Below are positions 1 through 11,050 of a DNA stretch of 64,000 bases, in pieces. The notes under the pieces were generated by a model. That model was given only the letters and a program-made list of their open reading frames with translations, did no database searches and had not been told where the DNA came from. The DNA comes from Echria macrotheca (Eukaryota > Ascomycota > Sordariomycetes > Sordariales > Schizotheciaceae), in contig MU839827.1 in NCBI GenBank assembly GCA_030411725.1, positions 868,001 to 932,000 on the forward strand, written 5' to 3'. How positions within the stretch are numbered: the stretch's first letter is position 1; each line of letters starts with the position of its first letter. The position numbers and the translations under genes are program-made.

Positions 1-71
1 TTGACAAGGTCGATGGCCCCGCCAATGAGCCCGCCAAATACGGACAGCGCCTTGAAGGCAATCGTCGCCAT
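1..71 (-). CDS. 5' end of an unidentified gene (partial)
   Basis: An ATG at 71 on the minus strand opens a frame that runs off the window. The 23 readable residues are hydrophobic and glycine-rich (MATIAFKALSVFGGLIGGAI...), like a membrane or signal-type N terminus. No family can be assigned from so little sequence. The upstream 130 bp are purine-rich and contain no competing in-frame ATG that I could find. The call rests only on an open frame with a plausible start. Confidence 0.35.
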   Translation of the reverse strand, partial: MATIAFKALSVFGGLIGGAIDLV

Positions 72-840
72 ATTTGCCCGCGGTGATGATGGTCGGAAAA
101 ATGGGGAGGTCGAGTGAAGGGGAGGACGCGGTCCTTTTGTGGTTTCGCTTGTCCGTTTTTTGGCCTAAACCTGGCAGGATCGGCAGCTAGCTGGGCTCAC
201 TATGCCCTGTGCGACATTGCGCCGCAGCCAAGCTTTCCCGGCCATGTGCCCCCCTGTGGGTTGCGAACCTGTCACACGCAGTGTTGAGTGCATCGTGTGA
301 CGCGGTCAACTACGACCCAATCAGTGGATTACGGGGACGAACAAACCCGCAGATTTTAAAGCACGCAGTCGGTCCAGGCGTGTTCTGCAAAGCCGCATAT
401 CTCTGCGGCCAGGTGAGTGCGGAGGCCGCAGGCCGCAGACATGACTTGGCATCTCATGGATGGCTGTTGTCGAGACGCCCAATCGGGATGAAACTGGCCT
501 GAATGCGCCGGCTCTGATTTGTAGACAATACCTGCCGTCTTGAAACACACGCAGTAGCGCCCCGCGCCGCTGACGTGGTATGTATGGCTCACCCAAATGC
601 AATATCCGATGACAAGCTTGCATGATTCCGCTCGGGAACGGGGTTTGATGTAGTGGGATTATTCTTACCAGGATAGGCTCTTTCTGACCAAATGCTACCC
701 TTACTCATCCTGTGGGATGCGTCCTCGCTCCTTGCAAGGCGCGCCAAGCCCTGCCTGATGATCCACTAGGGTCGCTGAAGAGTCAAGCGGCTTCGGTAAT
801 TGCCGCGTTGCGCCTTCCCCCTCAGCCCCTTATCTCCTCC
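72..840. other. Gene-free stretch
   Basis: No frame here has convincing codon bias or a recognisable product. It lies between the start of the truncated left gene and the 3' end of the coiled-coil gene, so it should hold the former's promoter and the latter's 3' UTR. Confidence 0.5.
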
Positions 841-3382
841 TCACGCGATCACAACGACTGCCTTGCCTAAAGAAACCCGCTTTTTCGAGACCCGGCCGTC
901 GTCATCCTCCACCTCGACCTCGTCCTTCACAATCGCCCCATGGACTGTAAAGACAACATCGTACGTCCCGTCTTCAACCACGTCCCCCGATCCCCGCAGC
1001 CGTTTGCACGAGACAATATCAGCCCCGCGACATTGATACGACTGAGTACGCTGCAGCCACAAATACGAGTCTTTACTCTTTCGGACGGCAAACGCGCACT
1101 CGATGGCCTTGCTGCAAAGCTGCGACAGTTGCTTTGTTGTGGCCTTGGTTGACGGCTGGAGGACAGTCGAGAACACGGTGGTGATCCTGTCCATCAGGCG
1201 TCGATGAGCCTCGGGTTTCTTGCCTCCCTTTGGCCGCTCTCCAAAGATCCGGCACATGATCCTGGCAGTGAGCGCACGCCATGTTGCCGTGTCATCCTTG
1301 TACGCTTCGTCAGCTGCACAGCCTTGGTTAGTATGTCAGACTGAGACCGCGGGATGGGATTGTATTGTACTGACCTCCAGAGTCCGCAGCTCCCGTGATG
1401 AGCTTCTCGAATGCCGCCAGGCCTCCCTCGATCGCCTCATCATCGCAGCCAAAGAAGGGCTTGGCAAAGAGCTCAGCATGGATGAGGTTCGCCACCAGGC
1501 CTCGGAACCACTCACTCCTCGGCGAGTTGGGACTGGGGGAGTCCCAGTCAGATTCCGGAAAGGCCGTCACCCAATACTCACGAGCGATACTCTTAGCAGC
1601 GGCCTTATCAATGTTTCTCTTGAAGTGGGTTTGAACCACACTCAGAATGTTGCCCTCCAACGCGATAAAGAGTTGCTCTATCGTGCCATCTGCGATTTCC
1701 AGATTACCACCGGTTCCCTCAAGAACTACCCCATCCTCAGACGGTGGACATGCTATCTCCGGACCCTTGGGCTCCCGTCCACCGGAAGCGCTGTCTGGAT
1801 GCTGGGGCCCCGGTGGTGTTCTATTTGGGCCCAGAACGTCACTGGACTCCTCTTTGGTCGGATCGGCTTTGACGGGGCCTGGTTGAGAGGCCAGCTTCCC
1901 TCCGTTCATCGATTCGTCTGCGGGGTTTTGGGGCGGCCCAAGGCGGATGGGAGTGGTCGGAGTATGGCCGGAGGCGACGTTTGGTGCGAAAACGACGTCT
2001 GTCACCCTCTGGAGACCCTTCTCCAGTTCTTCAACCCTCGCCGCAAGCCTTGACTCGAAGGACTGTATTGCGTTGAAGTGGACATGAAGGCGCTCAACCC
2101 TCTCCAGAGTTTCCTCGAGTCGATTGACCTTAGCGACACCCTTTTCAAGTTTCTCCAGCCGTTCTCGGACTTCTTGTTCCAAGGTCACAATGCGCTGCTC
2201 CGTCTTGTCACCCTTGCACTTCACATGATCCAAGTCGACTAGCAGGTTTTTCACCTGGCTTTGAAGCTGAACGTGATCTATGTCAAATCCACGGACAGAA
2301 GTTGCCGTTGACACGCTCCCAGTTGTGGAGCTGTCATCTTCTTCGTCACTAGTCGCTGATGATACCGCAGCGCGTGGAGACGGCTGGGCTGAAAGGTGCA
2401 ATCCTGTCATCGGAGTCGCTGTCTGGAGGCCTTGGGTGGACTTGCTTGCCCCGGGGATGCGCTGCAGATCTGTAAGGGGTGTCGGTGCAGGTGCGACCTC
2501 GGCTGGCCGACCTTTCTGCTTCGTTACAGGTATCGAGGATGGCGTCGTGTCTTCATCCACCACCTTCTGTGAACCCTCTTGCTCCGGTTGAAGGGTCACT
2601 GGTGGCTGGGACGCCCGGGAGACCTGGTTTGATCCCGTGAGCGGGGAGGAGTGTGGTTTCTGCGACGTGTGGGCTGGCTCAGTGGGTGGCGCCGGTCCGC
2701 TTGTGACAACCGCGGTGGATGAAAATGACTCCACGGACTGGGAAACATGTTCGTCGTGGCTTCTATCACCCTCGGCCGCATCAGGTTTCTTTTCATTATG
2801 AGCCACCTGCGTAAGGGCTCCATGTACATCCGCCTGTGCCTTGCTCGCTCCAGTGGTCCCGCCAGGCAGTCCCAGTTTTCCGGCCTCAAGCTTGGGCCCG
2901 TGTGTACTGGCAGCCACTTTTTTCGATGTGTCCACGGGCAGGATAGTCTGAGGACAGGCTAATTTCTCTTTCTGTTCTTGGCAGGCAGGCAGTCCCTCGT
3001 GCACGACGGAGTTAGTCTTGATCGGCGACTCGGAGGATGGCGGAGATCCGACGAGACTGCGGTTCTCCCCATGGAGAACATCACCACTCTTTACCGGTAC
3101 GGACTGGCGGCCGGCGGTGGGAGGTCCGCTATTGCGGGAGGCGATTGTGTCTGTCGCTATTTCGACGCGATTCCGAGTAAGTTCCTGAGGGCTTCTGGTT
3201 GTTTGATGTTCTACCGATGCGTGCGTCGAAGGACACGTGGTCGTGTCAATGGAAGGCGCGGTGGGCTGGTTACCGGTGAAACCTCTACCAGTAGCACTGC
3301 GGCGCAAACTTTTGGTGTCTCTTGGATTGGGAGTGGCAGGCATTGTTTCTTTTGCTGGGTTGGTGGCCTTATTTGGTGTCAA
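841..3382 (-). CDS. Hypothetical low-complexity and coiled-coil protein, about 826 aa
   Basis: Function not recognised. Two exons, 3382-1375 and 1313-841, are joined by a 61-nt intron (1374-1314; GTCAGT donor, CTAAC branch site, GTGCAG acceptor). The splice joins ...ITGAADSG to ADEAYKDDTATW in frame; without it the protein would stop early. Residues 1-360 are Ser/Thr/Pro-rich and look disordered. Residues about 365-460 are a heptad-like, charge-rich coiled coil with repeated E-x-L-E segments. From about 565 to the end there is a compact globular domain (TIEQLFIALEGN..., then EYWVTAFPESDWDSP) that looks like the conserved part. The architecture suggests an oligomeric scaffold protein, but that is inference. 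No signal peptide or membrane segment is visible. Confidence 0.7.
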
Positions 3383-4650
3383 AGGTTGTCTAACAAGGAA
3401 AGTAGCGTGGTTTGAATGAGGTAAGGATCAGGTTACTCTTTTCTCCAGATACTGACAACAATGCAGTTAAGTAGACTCCAACCCCTTGTTGGAGGTCACA
3501 CTCGGTGAGACTGGGGCTCCGGAGGCCCCAGGGAACATTCTGCGGCAGGCTTGCGACGGCGTTGAGCCTCCAATCAGCACAGGTCGGGCATCAGCATCCA
3601 TTACACACCTGTGTAAAGCGGGGTGGTTAGATCGACTGTGTCCCTTTGCTAGATCGACGGACTCTGGGCAATCATTTGGGAAGAGCTATCACTCAGATTT
3701 TGCGAGGTAAAATCCCTAAATCAGCCCTCTGGAAAATACAACGAGAGGATAAGCTGTCGCTTAATACGCCTAATAAAAAATTCTCAAAGGCGATTTGCAA
3801 AAAGAATAAGCCCAAAAACTTACTCAGAGAGGCGTAATATTAGTTTACAAACACTTTGGTCCGCCACGGGGCAGGTAAGCCTCGTCCATAAAGGCCAAAG
3901 TCTGTCGATTTAGCAGAGGGACACAGTCGATCTAACCGCCTCGGTGTAAAGCTGCGCGGTGTTGCCAGTGATGAGGCTGCCTGCAGGCACCGCCTTGGGC
4001 CGAAAACGGAAATATATGCACGTATATATGCACGCATCGCAGGGATTCTCTTTGGGCTTTCTCGAGCTCCAACTTATCATCCATTCATTAAACAGCCCCA
4101 GCTGCATGGCAGAGTTTGTGTTGTCATCCCAGACCGACGAGCCTAGTCGACCCACAACCACATGTCAGCCCAACTTCACATGACACATTCAGGGCCCATA
4201 TTCTCTGCATCATGCAATGCCACCGCAGTCCTACCCGACGTGTGGGAGCTGGTTTTGACACCCTTGCCTTGGTCCACCAAACGCCTCGGTGCCCAAGGCG
4301 AACCACAGTCTGTTCTACGCTGGGCTTTGAGATGGGGCTTTGATGACGGTCGTTCAGCCCAAGCTATCGATGATTGATCAAAGCCAACAGGCTCAGACCC
4401 GCCCTGTCCGCGGGGGGAAACCGACACGTGGGTGGCCATCAGCTCAGAGATTGATTTCACACAGCCTGGCTGCGTTGACACCTTACCGAATAGATTTGAA
4501 CACCTGCGTATTTCGAGCGCCCAAGGAGTCTGAGCTCTGAGGCGATATGATGGGTATCCATATGAGGGAGAACCTCCAGCTCCTTGTTTTCTGGCTTGGT
4601 TATTTCTTTTTCCACAAAGCTCTCTGGAATAGCCCCAGCCATCACTCGCC
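3383..4650. other. Intergenic region with one MITE
   Basis: This contains the 325-bp TIR element listed separately (3619-3943). The rest has only short, overlapping open frames without codon bias. The part next to 4650 should be the promoter and 5' UTR of the HSP70-like gene. Confidence 0.5.
3619..3943. mobile_element. hAT-like MITE with 8-bp target duplication
   Basis: The two ends are inverted copies of each other over about 50 bp. The left end starts CGGGGTGGTTAGATCGACTG and the right end, read from outside, starts CGAGGCGGTTAGATCGACTG. They continue as TGTCCCTTTGCTAGATCGAC and TGTCCCTCTGCTAAATCGAC. All differences I can see are transitions, consistent with RIP or cytosine decay. The element is flanked by identical 8-bp direct repeats GTGTAAAG at 3611-3618 and 3944-3951. 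An 8-bp duplication is the hallmark of hAT transposons. The interior is AT-rich and non-coding, so it depends on a transposase supplied elsewhere. Confidence 0.8.
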
Positions 4651-7284
4651 ATGTCCTTCTCCATGACTCAGGCCGCGGACGGTCTCAAGGCCGGACCTTT
4701 CCCCCCCACAGCCCCCTCGGTTCTCAAGGTCGAACCAGTTTCGGTTGTCGACTTTGATGCTGTTTCGTACGAAGAGACTGAGGTCACCACTATCACTGAC
4801 GAGACCAAAACCACCAAGGTTGCCAAAGTCTCTGAGATGCACGTCGCTGACACCGAAGTTGTGGATATCACTTCGAGTTCGGATATTTCTGTTTCCCCCT
4901 CTGACAACTCGTGGACCAAGCCTGAGGTGTCGGTCCCTGCCGTGGTGACCAATGAGGTCACACCAGTGAAGACTTCAACTGGAAGATACTTTACCAGATT
5001 CGACTCTTACGTGCCCACAAGCCCACCACCCAAGCTGTCTACGGCGACAACGGTGACCACAGTCGCGGAATCGGCAAGCACGGTGGTTGGGTCGGGCACT
5101 TCTGTCTCGACTACTACTGCTGCATTTCAAAACTTGAAACTCGGCGTCAAGAAGTCGTTTGGCGGTGCCGGTCTGAAGCACGGCGTTGTTCAGAGCAAAA
5201 AGCTTATTATTGGCATCGACTTTGGCACAACCTTCACTGGGTAATCGCTCCTCTGTCGAATTTTATCTTCGTATGTAGGTACTGACGACACCTAGGATCG
5301 CTTACGGACTCACGTCCGACCCGACCAACATCAAGATCGTCAAGAAGTGGCCCGGTATCCAAGGACGCAATGACATTGTCAAGATCCCGACCACCATCCA
5401 ATACGGTTCCGTCAACGACAACAATATCAAGGATGTCGACTTCGTCTGGGGCTACAAGATCAAGGACAATGCCGAGCGTGTCATCCGCGGTTTCAAGTTG
5501 GGGCTCGACCCAGCCAAGCGTGGTTTTTGGACCAAGGCTGTCGGCATCTCCGAGGATGATGACATGATGCTCTTCCACGAAGAAACCACGATGGTCGAGA
5601 TGGAACGCCTCTACCGCAGCACTGTCCAGATTGTGGCAGACTATCTCGGCGCGGTATACAAGCACGCCATAGCGAAGATCGCCAAGGACGAGATGACGGG
5701 CGTTCTTGAATTACCCCGGCAATTCGTCATCACGGTGCCGGCCATCTGGTCGGACCAGGCCAAGACCGCGACCCTGAACGCTGCCCGTCTTGCCCACGCA
5801 GATATGAAATTTGTCAGCCCCGAGGACCTCGTCACGGAACCCGAGGCGGCGGCACTGTACGCACTCCAGAGCTTCCGGAACCGGGGTTTCAAGACCGGTG
5901 ACACGTTCGTTCTGTGCGATGCGGGCGGTGGCACTGTGGACTTGATTTCATACAAGATCACCTCGCTGTACCCTAGGATGCAGGTCAAGGAGGTTGTCTC
6001 AGCAACAGGTATGTTCTTGGAGACTCCTTTATCACGCAGGACTGATTCAAGAAGGTGCTGCTGTTGGATCGATGATGATCAACAACGGGTTCGAGCGATA
6101 CTTGCGCCAGATTCTCGGTGACGATGTTCTCGCTAGGATGAAAGACAAGGGCGGTGTCGCATTCAACGCCGTGATGCGCGAGTTTGATCAGAAGATCAAG
6201 CCGTACTTCCAGTCGGCAGAGCACTGGGACGACGGTGGCGACGAGGACGACGACGCCATCAACAACATTATCAACTTGGGTATCACCATCGATGACGACC
6301 CCGATCACAACATCACGGACAACAACTTGACAATCACTGGGTAAGGACTAGATTATTTGACCGGGACATTGTCTGGCTGCTAACCGCACGTGGGTAGGGA
6401 TGTCCTGGAAGAGATTTTTGACCCGCTCGTCACTGCAACGGAGAAGCTTGTTCGCGAGCAGATTGACGGGGTCAAGCAGAGCAACGGACGCGGGCCAAAT
6501 GTATTTTAACCTGACCTTCATTGTAAAAGCAATTGGCTGATCTTGACGTATAGTACATTTTCCTTGTTGGAGGGTTTGGCGCCAGTCCATATCTCAACCG
6601 CCGACTGGAAGAAATGGTTGCCGGGGAATCGATCCAGGTTCTCCGACCTGAAGATGCGTAGGTCCCTCTTTTCTTGCTCTAGCCCTAACCCCTCTTTCAT
6701 TCCAAACCAATCACTAACAAGCCATCAGCCAAGCTGCCGTCGTCAAGGGCGCCGTCCTCTTCAAGATGCCGAACACAGCGCAGGTCATCGCGAGCATCCT
6801 GCCAACCAGTCTCGGTGTGAAAGCCAGCGTCCTATACGACTCCCTGGAGCACACATCACCCAGCGCGATCCTCCACGCTTTCACGGATGCCAACGAGGGC
6901 GTCACTCGCATCCCGAAGATGACGTGGTTCATCATGAAGGGGGCCGAGCTCGAGCGCGACGACCGCGTGCGTTTCCCCTGCTACCGCGATGTGCCGCTTG
7001 ACTATTATCCCGAGAACCTGCGGTTCACCGACGAGCTGCAGGAGTCGGACGAGCCGCTCCCGCCGAAGTTCCCGTGGGAGGGCAAGGGTGTGAAGCGCAA
7101 GTGCGTGCTCACGAGTGATCTGAACGGAATTGACCCGGGACAGCTTGTGAGAAGGAAGGATCCCAACGGCTGCGAGTACTACTCGGTGCACTATGAGCTT
7201 GTGGTGGCGATTCGTTCGGCTATCTTGACATTCTCGGTTGAGTGTCAGGGCAGGACGTTTGCCATTGCCAATGTGGAGTTTTAG
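4651..7284 (+). CDS. HSP70-like ATPase with long N-terminal extension, 783 aa
   Basis: A member of the actin-like ATPase/HSP70 superfamily, of the fungal type distantly related to HSPA12. Six exons: 4651-5240, 5296-6008, 6055-6340, 6398-6500, 6554-6657, 6729-7284; all introns are GT..AG and the frame closes at every junction. The nucleotide-binding motifs are intact: phosphate-1 IGIDFGTTFTG (about residues 187-197), phosphate-2 DAGGGTVDLISY (from D405) and adenosine loop YIFLVGGFGASPYL (565-578). About 185 residues of Ser/Thr/Val-rich, probably disordered sequence precede the ATPase domain, unlike canonical HSP70. The C-terminal part does not show a typical substrate-binding domain or EEVD tail. 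It is probably a cytosolic ATP-dependent factor of unknown client, not the housekeeping chaperone. In fungi such genes are often multicopy and lie among HET/NLR genes. Confidence 0.88.
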
Positions 7285-8735
7285 GCCATGCAGTAGGTAT
7301 GGCTGCAATGTGAGACAGCCTGGTCTCGTGGAATTTTCTCTTTTAAATTTCAGCTAGTAGCCTGTCACGAGGAGGTCGCGCCGCAAACACCTCCGTGGTA
7401 GGTGTCCACCATAACACCTCAATCGCGTCAAGCCCCGGATACTCGCCAGGTTGCTGTTGGGAAACTGTCCGCACTTTGACGGGTAGCCAGGACAGAATCA
7501 GGAAATCTCGGAACTATATGCGAAAACAAAAATCATGTGCCCATATTGATCATATTCGTCTCAGATTGCCCACCCTACCTCCTTACCTTGCCAGTCTCCG
7601 TAGCAACAGGTGTGAGGCGGTGTGTGTCGGTCAACGGCGAAGGAACCCGGACTACAAGCGACACAGCCAATCAGAACGGGCCATTTACACAGGCGCTCCA
7701 ATTCACAGCCTTGTGGCCCGGTTCTTTCTGACACCATCTATTATTCCATATGGATACGACGCACACTCATCAAGCCTTTTTGCACCCGCCCTAGTCCGTA
7801 CAAAACGTTTGTGGCCATTGGAGCTCAGTACACCAAGTCAACAAACACCCCCTTTTTTACCCCTGAGGCATCGTTGACGAATAGCGATGCACTGCACTGC
7901 AATTAGCCGCTGAGTCTCGAGAGCGAACGGCCTAAATTTGGAAAATACGTACAGACCAAGACACGACGCAACAGTTGTCGAACACACGATCATAGGAATG
8001 AACTTTTTTTGTCTAGGCGGCTATGGAATGGTTGGGACTGGATGAATCAGCGACACCGGGAAGGAGACCTAAGGAGTATTGGCCGCGGGGGGGAGGGGTG
8101 GTTATAGGAGGCTTCGCAGACCCTTAGAGAAAGTGGAGTGGTATCCCAAGCGGAGCGCATATTTATTGGGGGCCCGGCAAGCCTAGCTGCAAGGTACGGA
8201 CTAGACACTAGTAGACACAGGCAAACATGCCACAGCAATCACTGCCTACTGGCCCCCAAGGCTCAACCTCAACCTCGGCTCGACTCCGAAGTGGGGCTAT
8301 ACCAAACACACGTCGCCTTCACCCGCCTCAGAACCTAGAGGCGGTCTTGTGCGCCATTGCATGTCCTTGTTTCGGCGTCTCCGGAGTGAAAATGAAGAAT
8401 TGAATGGCGCCGAGATTTCCCTACCTAGGTAGGTTAATGAGACAACTTCGTCGCTCTCACACGCGGCTGGTGTGTCTGAGGGTTAGGGTTCTTAGCAGCT
8501 CTGGATGCCTCCTGGACCTGTCGTCGATTCTTCTTGGTGGAAGATTTGTGCCGCTGTGGTCCGGCATCCGAAGTGGTTTACACACGGTCGATCAGACAAG
8601 CGACAGGATCGATTGAATCGGATCAAATTAAAGGGGTATATAACTGCTTTGGTCGCTGACCAGCGCTGATGAGGAACTCCTGGTCAAGCTTATGCAAGAG
8701 ACTAAATCTCGAAAGAAATCCAACACCCAACTCCA
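7285..8735. other. Gene-free stretch
   Basis: No convincing gene. The longest open frame (7395-7877, plus strand) has no codon bias and no recognisable product. A telomere-like GGGTTAGGGTT occurs at 8480-8490. The region holds the 3' ends of two converging genes. Confidence 0.5.
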
Positions 8736-11050
8736 TCAACCGGTCCGAAGGAACTCCCAGTTCTCGTCACTCCATGAATAGTCCAGATCCCCGAAACTAT
8801 CTAGGTCCCCTGGGTCATCCAGGGTTGGCAGATCCCCTAACCTGTCCAGGCCCGGTTCACCATCCAGCCCCGCCAACTCGTGGCCCTCAGTTGGGATACC
8901 ATCACCCTCGTCCCCTTCCCATTGTACCACGTCCTCCAAGTCCCCTAAACCATCCACGCTTGCCAGGCCCCCCAATGGCTCCAGGTTCGGTTCACCATCC
9001 GGCCCCGCCAACTTGTCGTTCTCTGGTATAGCATCATCCTCCTCCTCTTCCTCATCCTCCTCCTCCTCCGAGGGTACGGCATCAGGGGACTCATGAAACA
9101 ACCGTTGGTGTTGCTTGAGATTATCGTGACGGCTGAATTTCTTGCCACATACCACCCCGTCTTCCCCGACGAAACCACACGGCATCCGCTCGACCAGAGG
9201 CTGGTTGGTCTTTGAGCGGTGACCATCCGTCTCCAAGTGCCTGCGCATCTTCTTGTCAAGCTGCGGAGCTTTCGGCCGATACTTGCATATTTCGCAGCCT
9301 GTCAGCTCCGGCGTTTCCTCACACAGCGACTCCGGCGGCATCTGCACACACGGCGACTTCGGCCCAGGTCGCCTCGGTCGAGGGCCCGGTTGGTTGTTTC
9401 GCCGCCTTAGGCTTGTAGGCCGCTGCACCATTGCTCTGCGGACAGATGGCAGGTCAGGGGATGGGGTTGACGGCTGGAAGGACGGGTAGGAGAAGGTGTC
9501 AGGCTTGAGTGAGAACCCTCGCGCAGGAAATGCATTTGGCCGCATCGCTGCGCTCGGCTGTTTGGTGATGGCACCGTATGTCGTGGTCCGACGCAAGGGC
9601 ATATTCCTCTTTCGGAACGGCTGAGGCCGGCCCTGGGATGGGGTGGGAGGAAGAGGGAAGGACATGGAATGATGGACGGGGGCCGGATGAAACGGTACTT
9701 GAAAACACGGTGCCTGAGAGCCATCGGGGAAGACACGGGGGTTGCCCGGCGCCCTGAACCCGTGGGCCATCTGGGCTTGCGGCGGTGATGAATACGCCGG
9801 TGGCTCAGGCCAGGAGGTCATCTCAACCGATGAATAGGGAGGCGGGGCTAGGGCCGAACCGTCCGAATCTAGGATTCCGTTGGTGGTGATAGGAAATGTG
9901 TCACGGGTCGATGGCGGAACGGGACGAAACCACTCGGCCGGCTCCGGGGCCCCTTGATCACCAGCCCAAGCCGGGTCCACCGTGGTGCTCGTCGAATTCC
10001 ATGACACCTGCCTGGGTAAGCCAGTCTCCAGCCCCCAAGGAGGAAGCTCTGCAGCTCCAGTCTCTTCCATCCCAACAGGAGAGTCGACAAGGTCCTTGTC
10101 GTTGTCGAACCTGGGCACATTGTTGGTGGAGATTGCCGTGAGGCCCGAAGACACTGTAGATTGGGACAATCTGGAAAAGAGCGAAGGGGTACCCCGAATG
10201 GCGTCAGAGGAATCGCTCATCATCGAAACCGATCTGTCTGCTGTCCTGCCGCTAAACGCCGAGTGTCCGGAATGTGACCGCTGATAGTGGCTTTGGGATG
10301 GCGGCGAAGGATACGACATGTGCGTGGGCTGAGTTGTGTTCGGGATGAACATTCCTTGGGACGGCATGGCTCCCGCGAACAGAGCGCCGGCATCAGAACC
10401 TTGAAGCTCACACAAAGGGTCGGAGGGCAGTTCTGGGTAGTTCTCGCTGGTCGAGGCGTTGCAGGGTTCACCATATCCAGCAGGTCTTGATGAAGGGGAG
10501 AGGGGATCGGACCACCGCGGCATGGCGACTTGCGGAGCTTGTTGGCGTCCAGCGCTGTTCTTCCTAGGCATGCGTAGGCGCTTCCTCATCTTGGCCGCAG
10601 CCGAGAGGGTGCGCCTGATGGATCCGAACATCGACTTTGAGGCGCTCCCCACCCGGCACGCGATGCATCCCGATGGCGCAGGTGGATGTTGGCCATTGCA
10701 AGAACAGCCAAGAAGTTTCTTTGCGATCTGATCACGCTGTTCAGGTGTCGTGTCGGGCTGAGCGGCGACGATCTCCATGATATAATGGAACAGCCACTCC
10801 GGGAGTGCAGTACTGTCGACGGTCGCGTCACCTCTGCCGATCGTTAGAACCAACAAGCTCAGGACGGAGCTCGATCCGCGTACTCAACAGAACCACTCGC
10901 TCGGTGGTAGGGTGTAGCAGAGGTGGAAGGCCACTCCCACTGCTCGACCAAGTGCAAGCCGGCGGCGATGTCATCTCGTGACTGCCGGTCCCAGGGGCTG
11001 CTGCCGCCGTTCACAACCTGGGGAGGCTCAACGTCGTTGGAGAAGTGCAT
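8736..11050 (-). CDS. C2H2 zinc-finger protein with acidic tail, about 754 aa
   Basis: A probable nuclear DNA-binding regulator. Exon 1 (11050-10884) starts at the first in-frame ATG (MHFSNDVEPPQ). A 50-nt intron (10883-10834; GTACGC donor, CTAAC branch site, GGCAG acceptor) leads into exon 2 (10833-8736). Without this intron exon 2 has no ATG near its 5' end, which is why I include it; the donor choice is moderately secure. Two zinc-finger units lie near residues 566-632: CEIC...RRHLETDGH and CGF...CGKKF...LKQHQRLFH. Residues about 60-560 are Ser/Pro-rich and probably disordered. The last 110 residues are strongly acidic and include a Glu/Asp run (EEEEDEEEEEDD) and a duplicated L-A-G-x-D-G-E-P segment, typical of an activation region. 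Target genes are unknown. Confidence 0.75.

Noticed and set aside
7395..7877. 160-codon open frame on the plus strand
   Set aside because: No codon bias, no recognisable domain, and a composition typical of intergenic DNA.
8475..8495. Possible interstitial telomere
   Set aside because: Fewer than two full TTAGGG units; too short to be a telomeric remnant.
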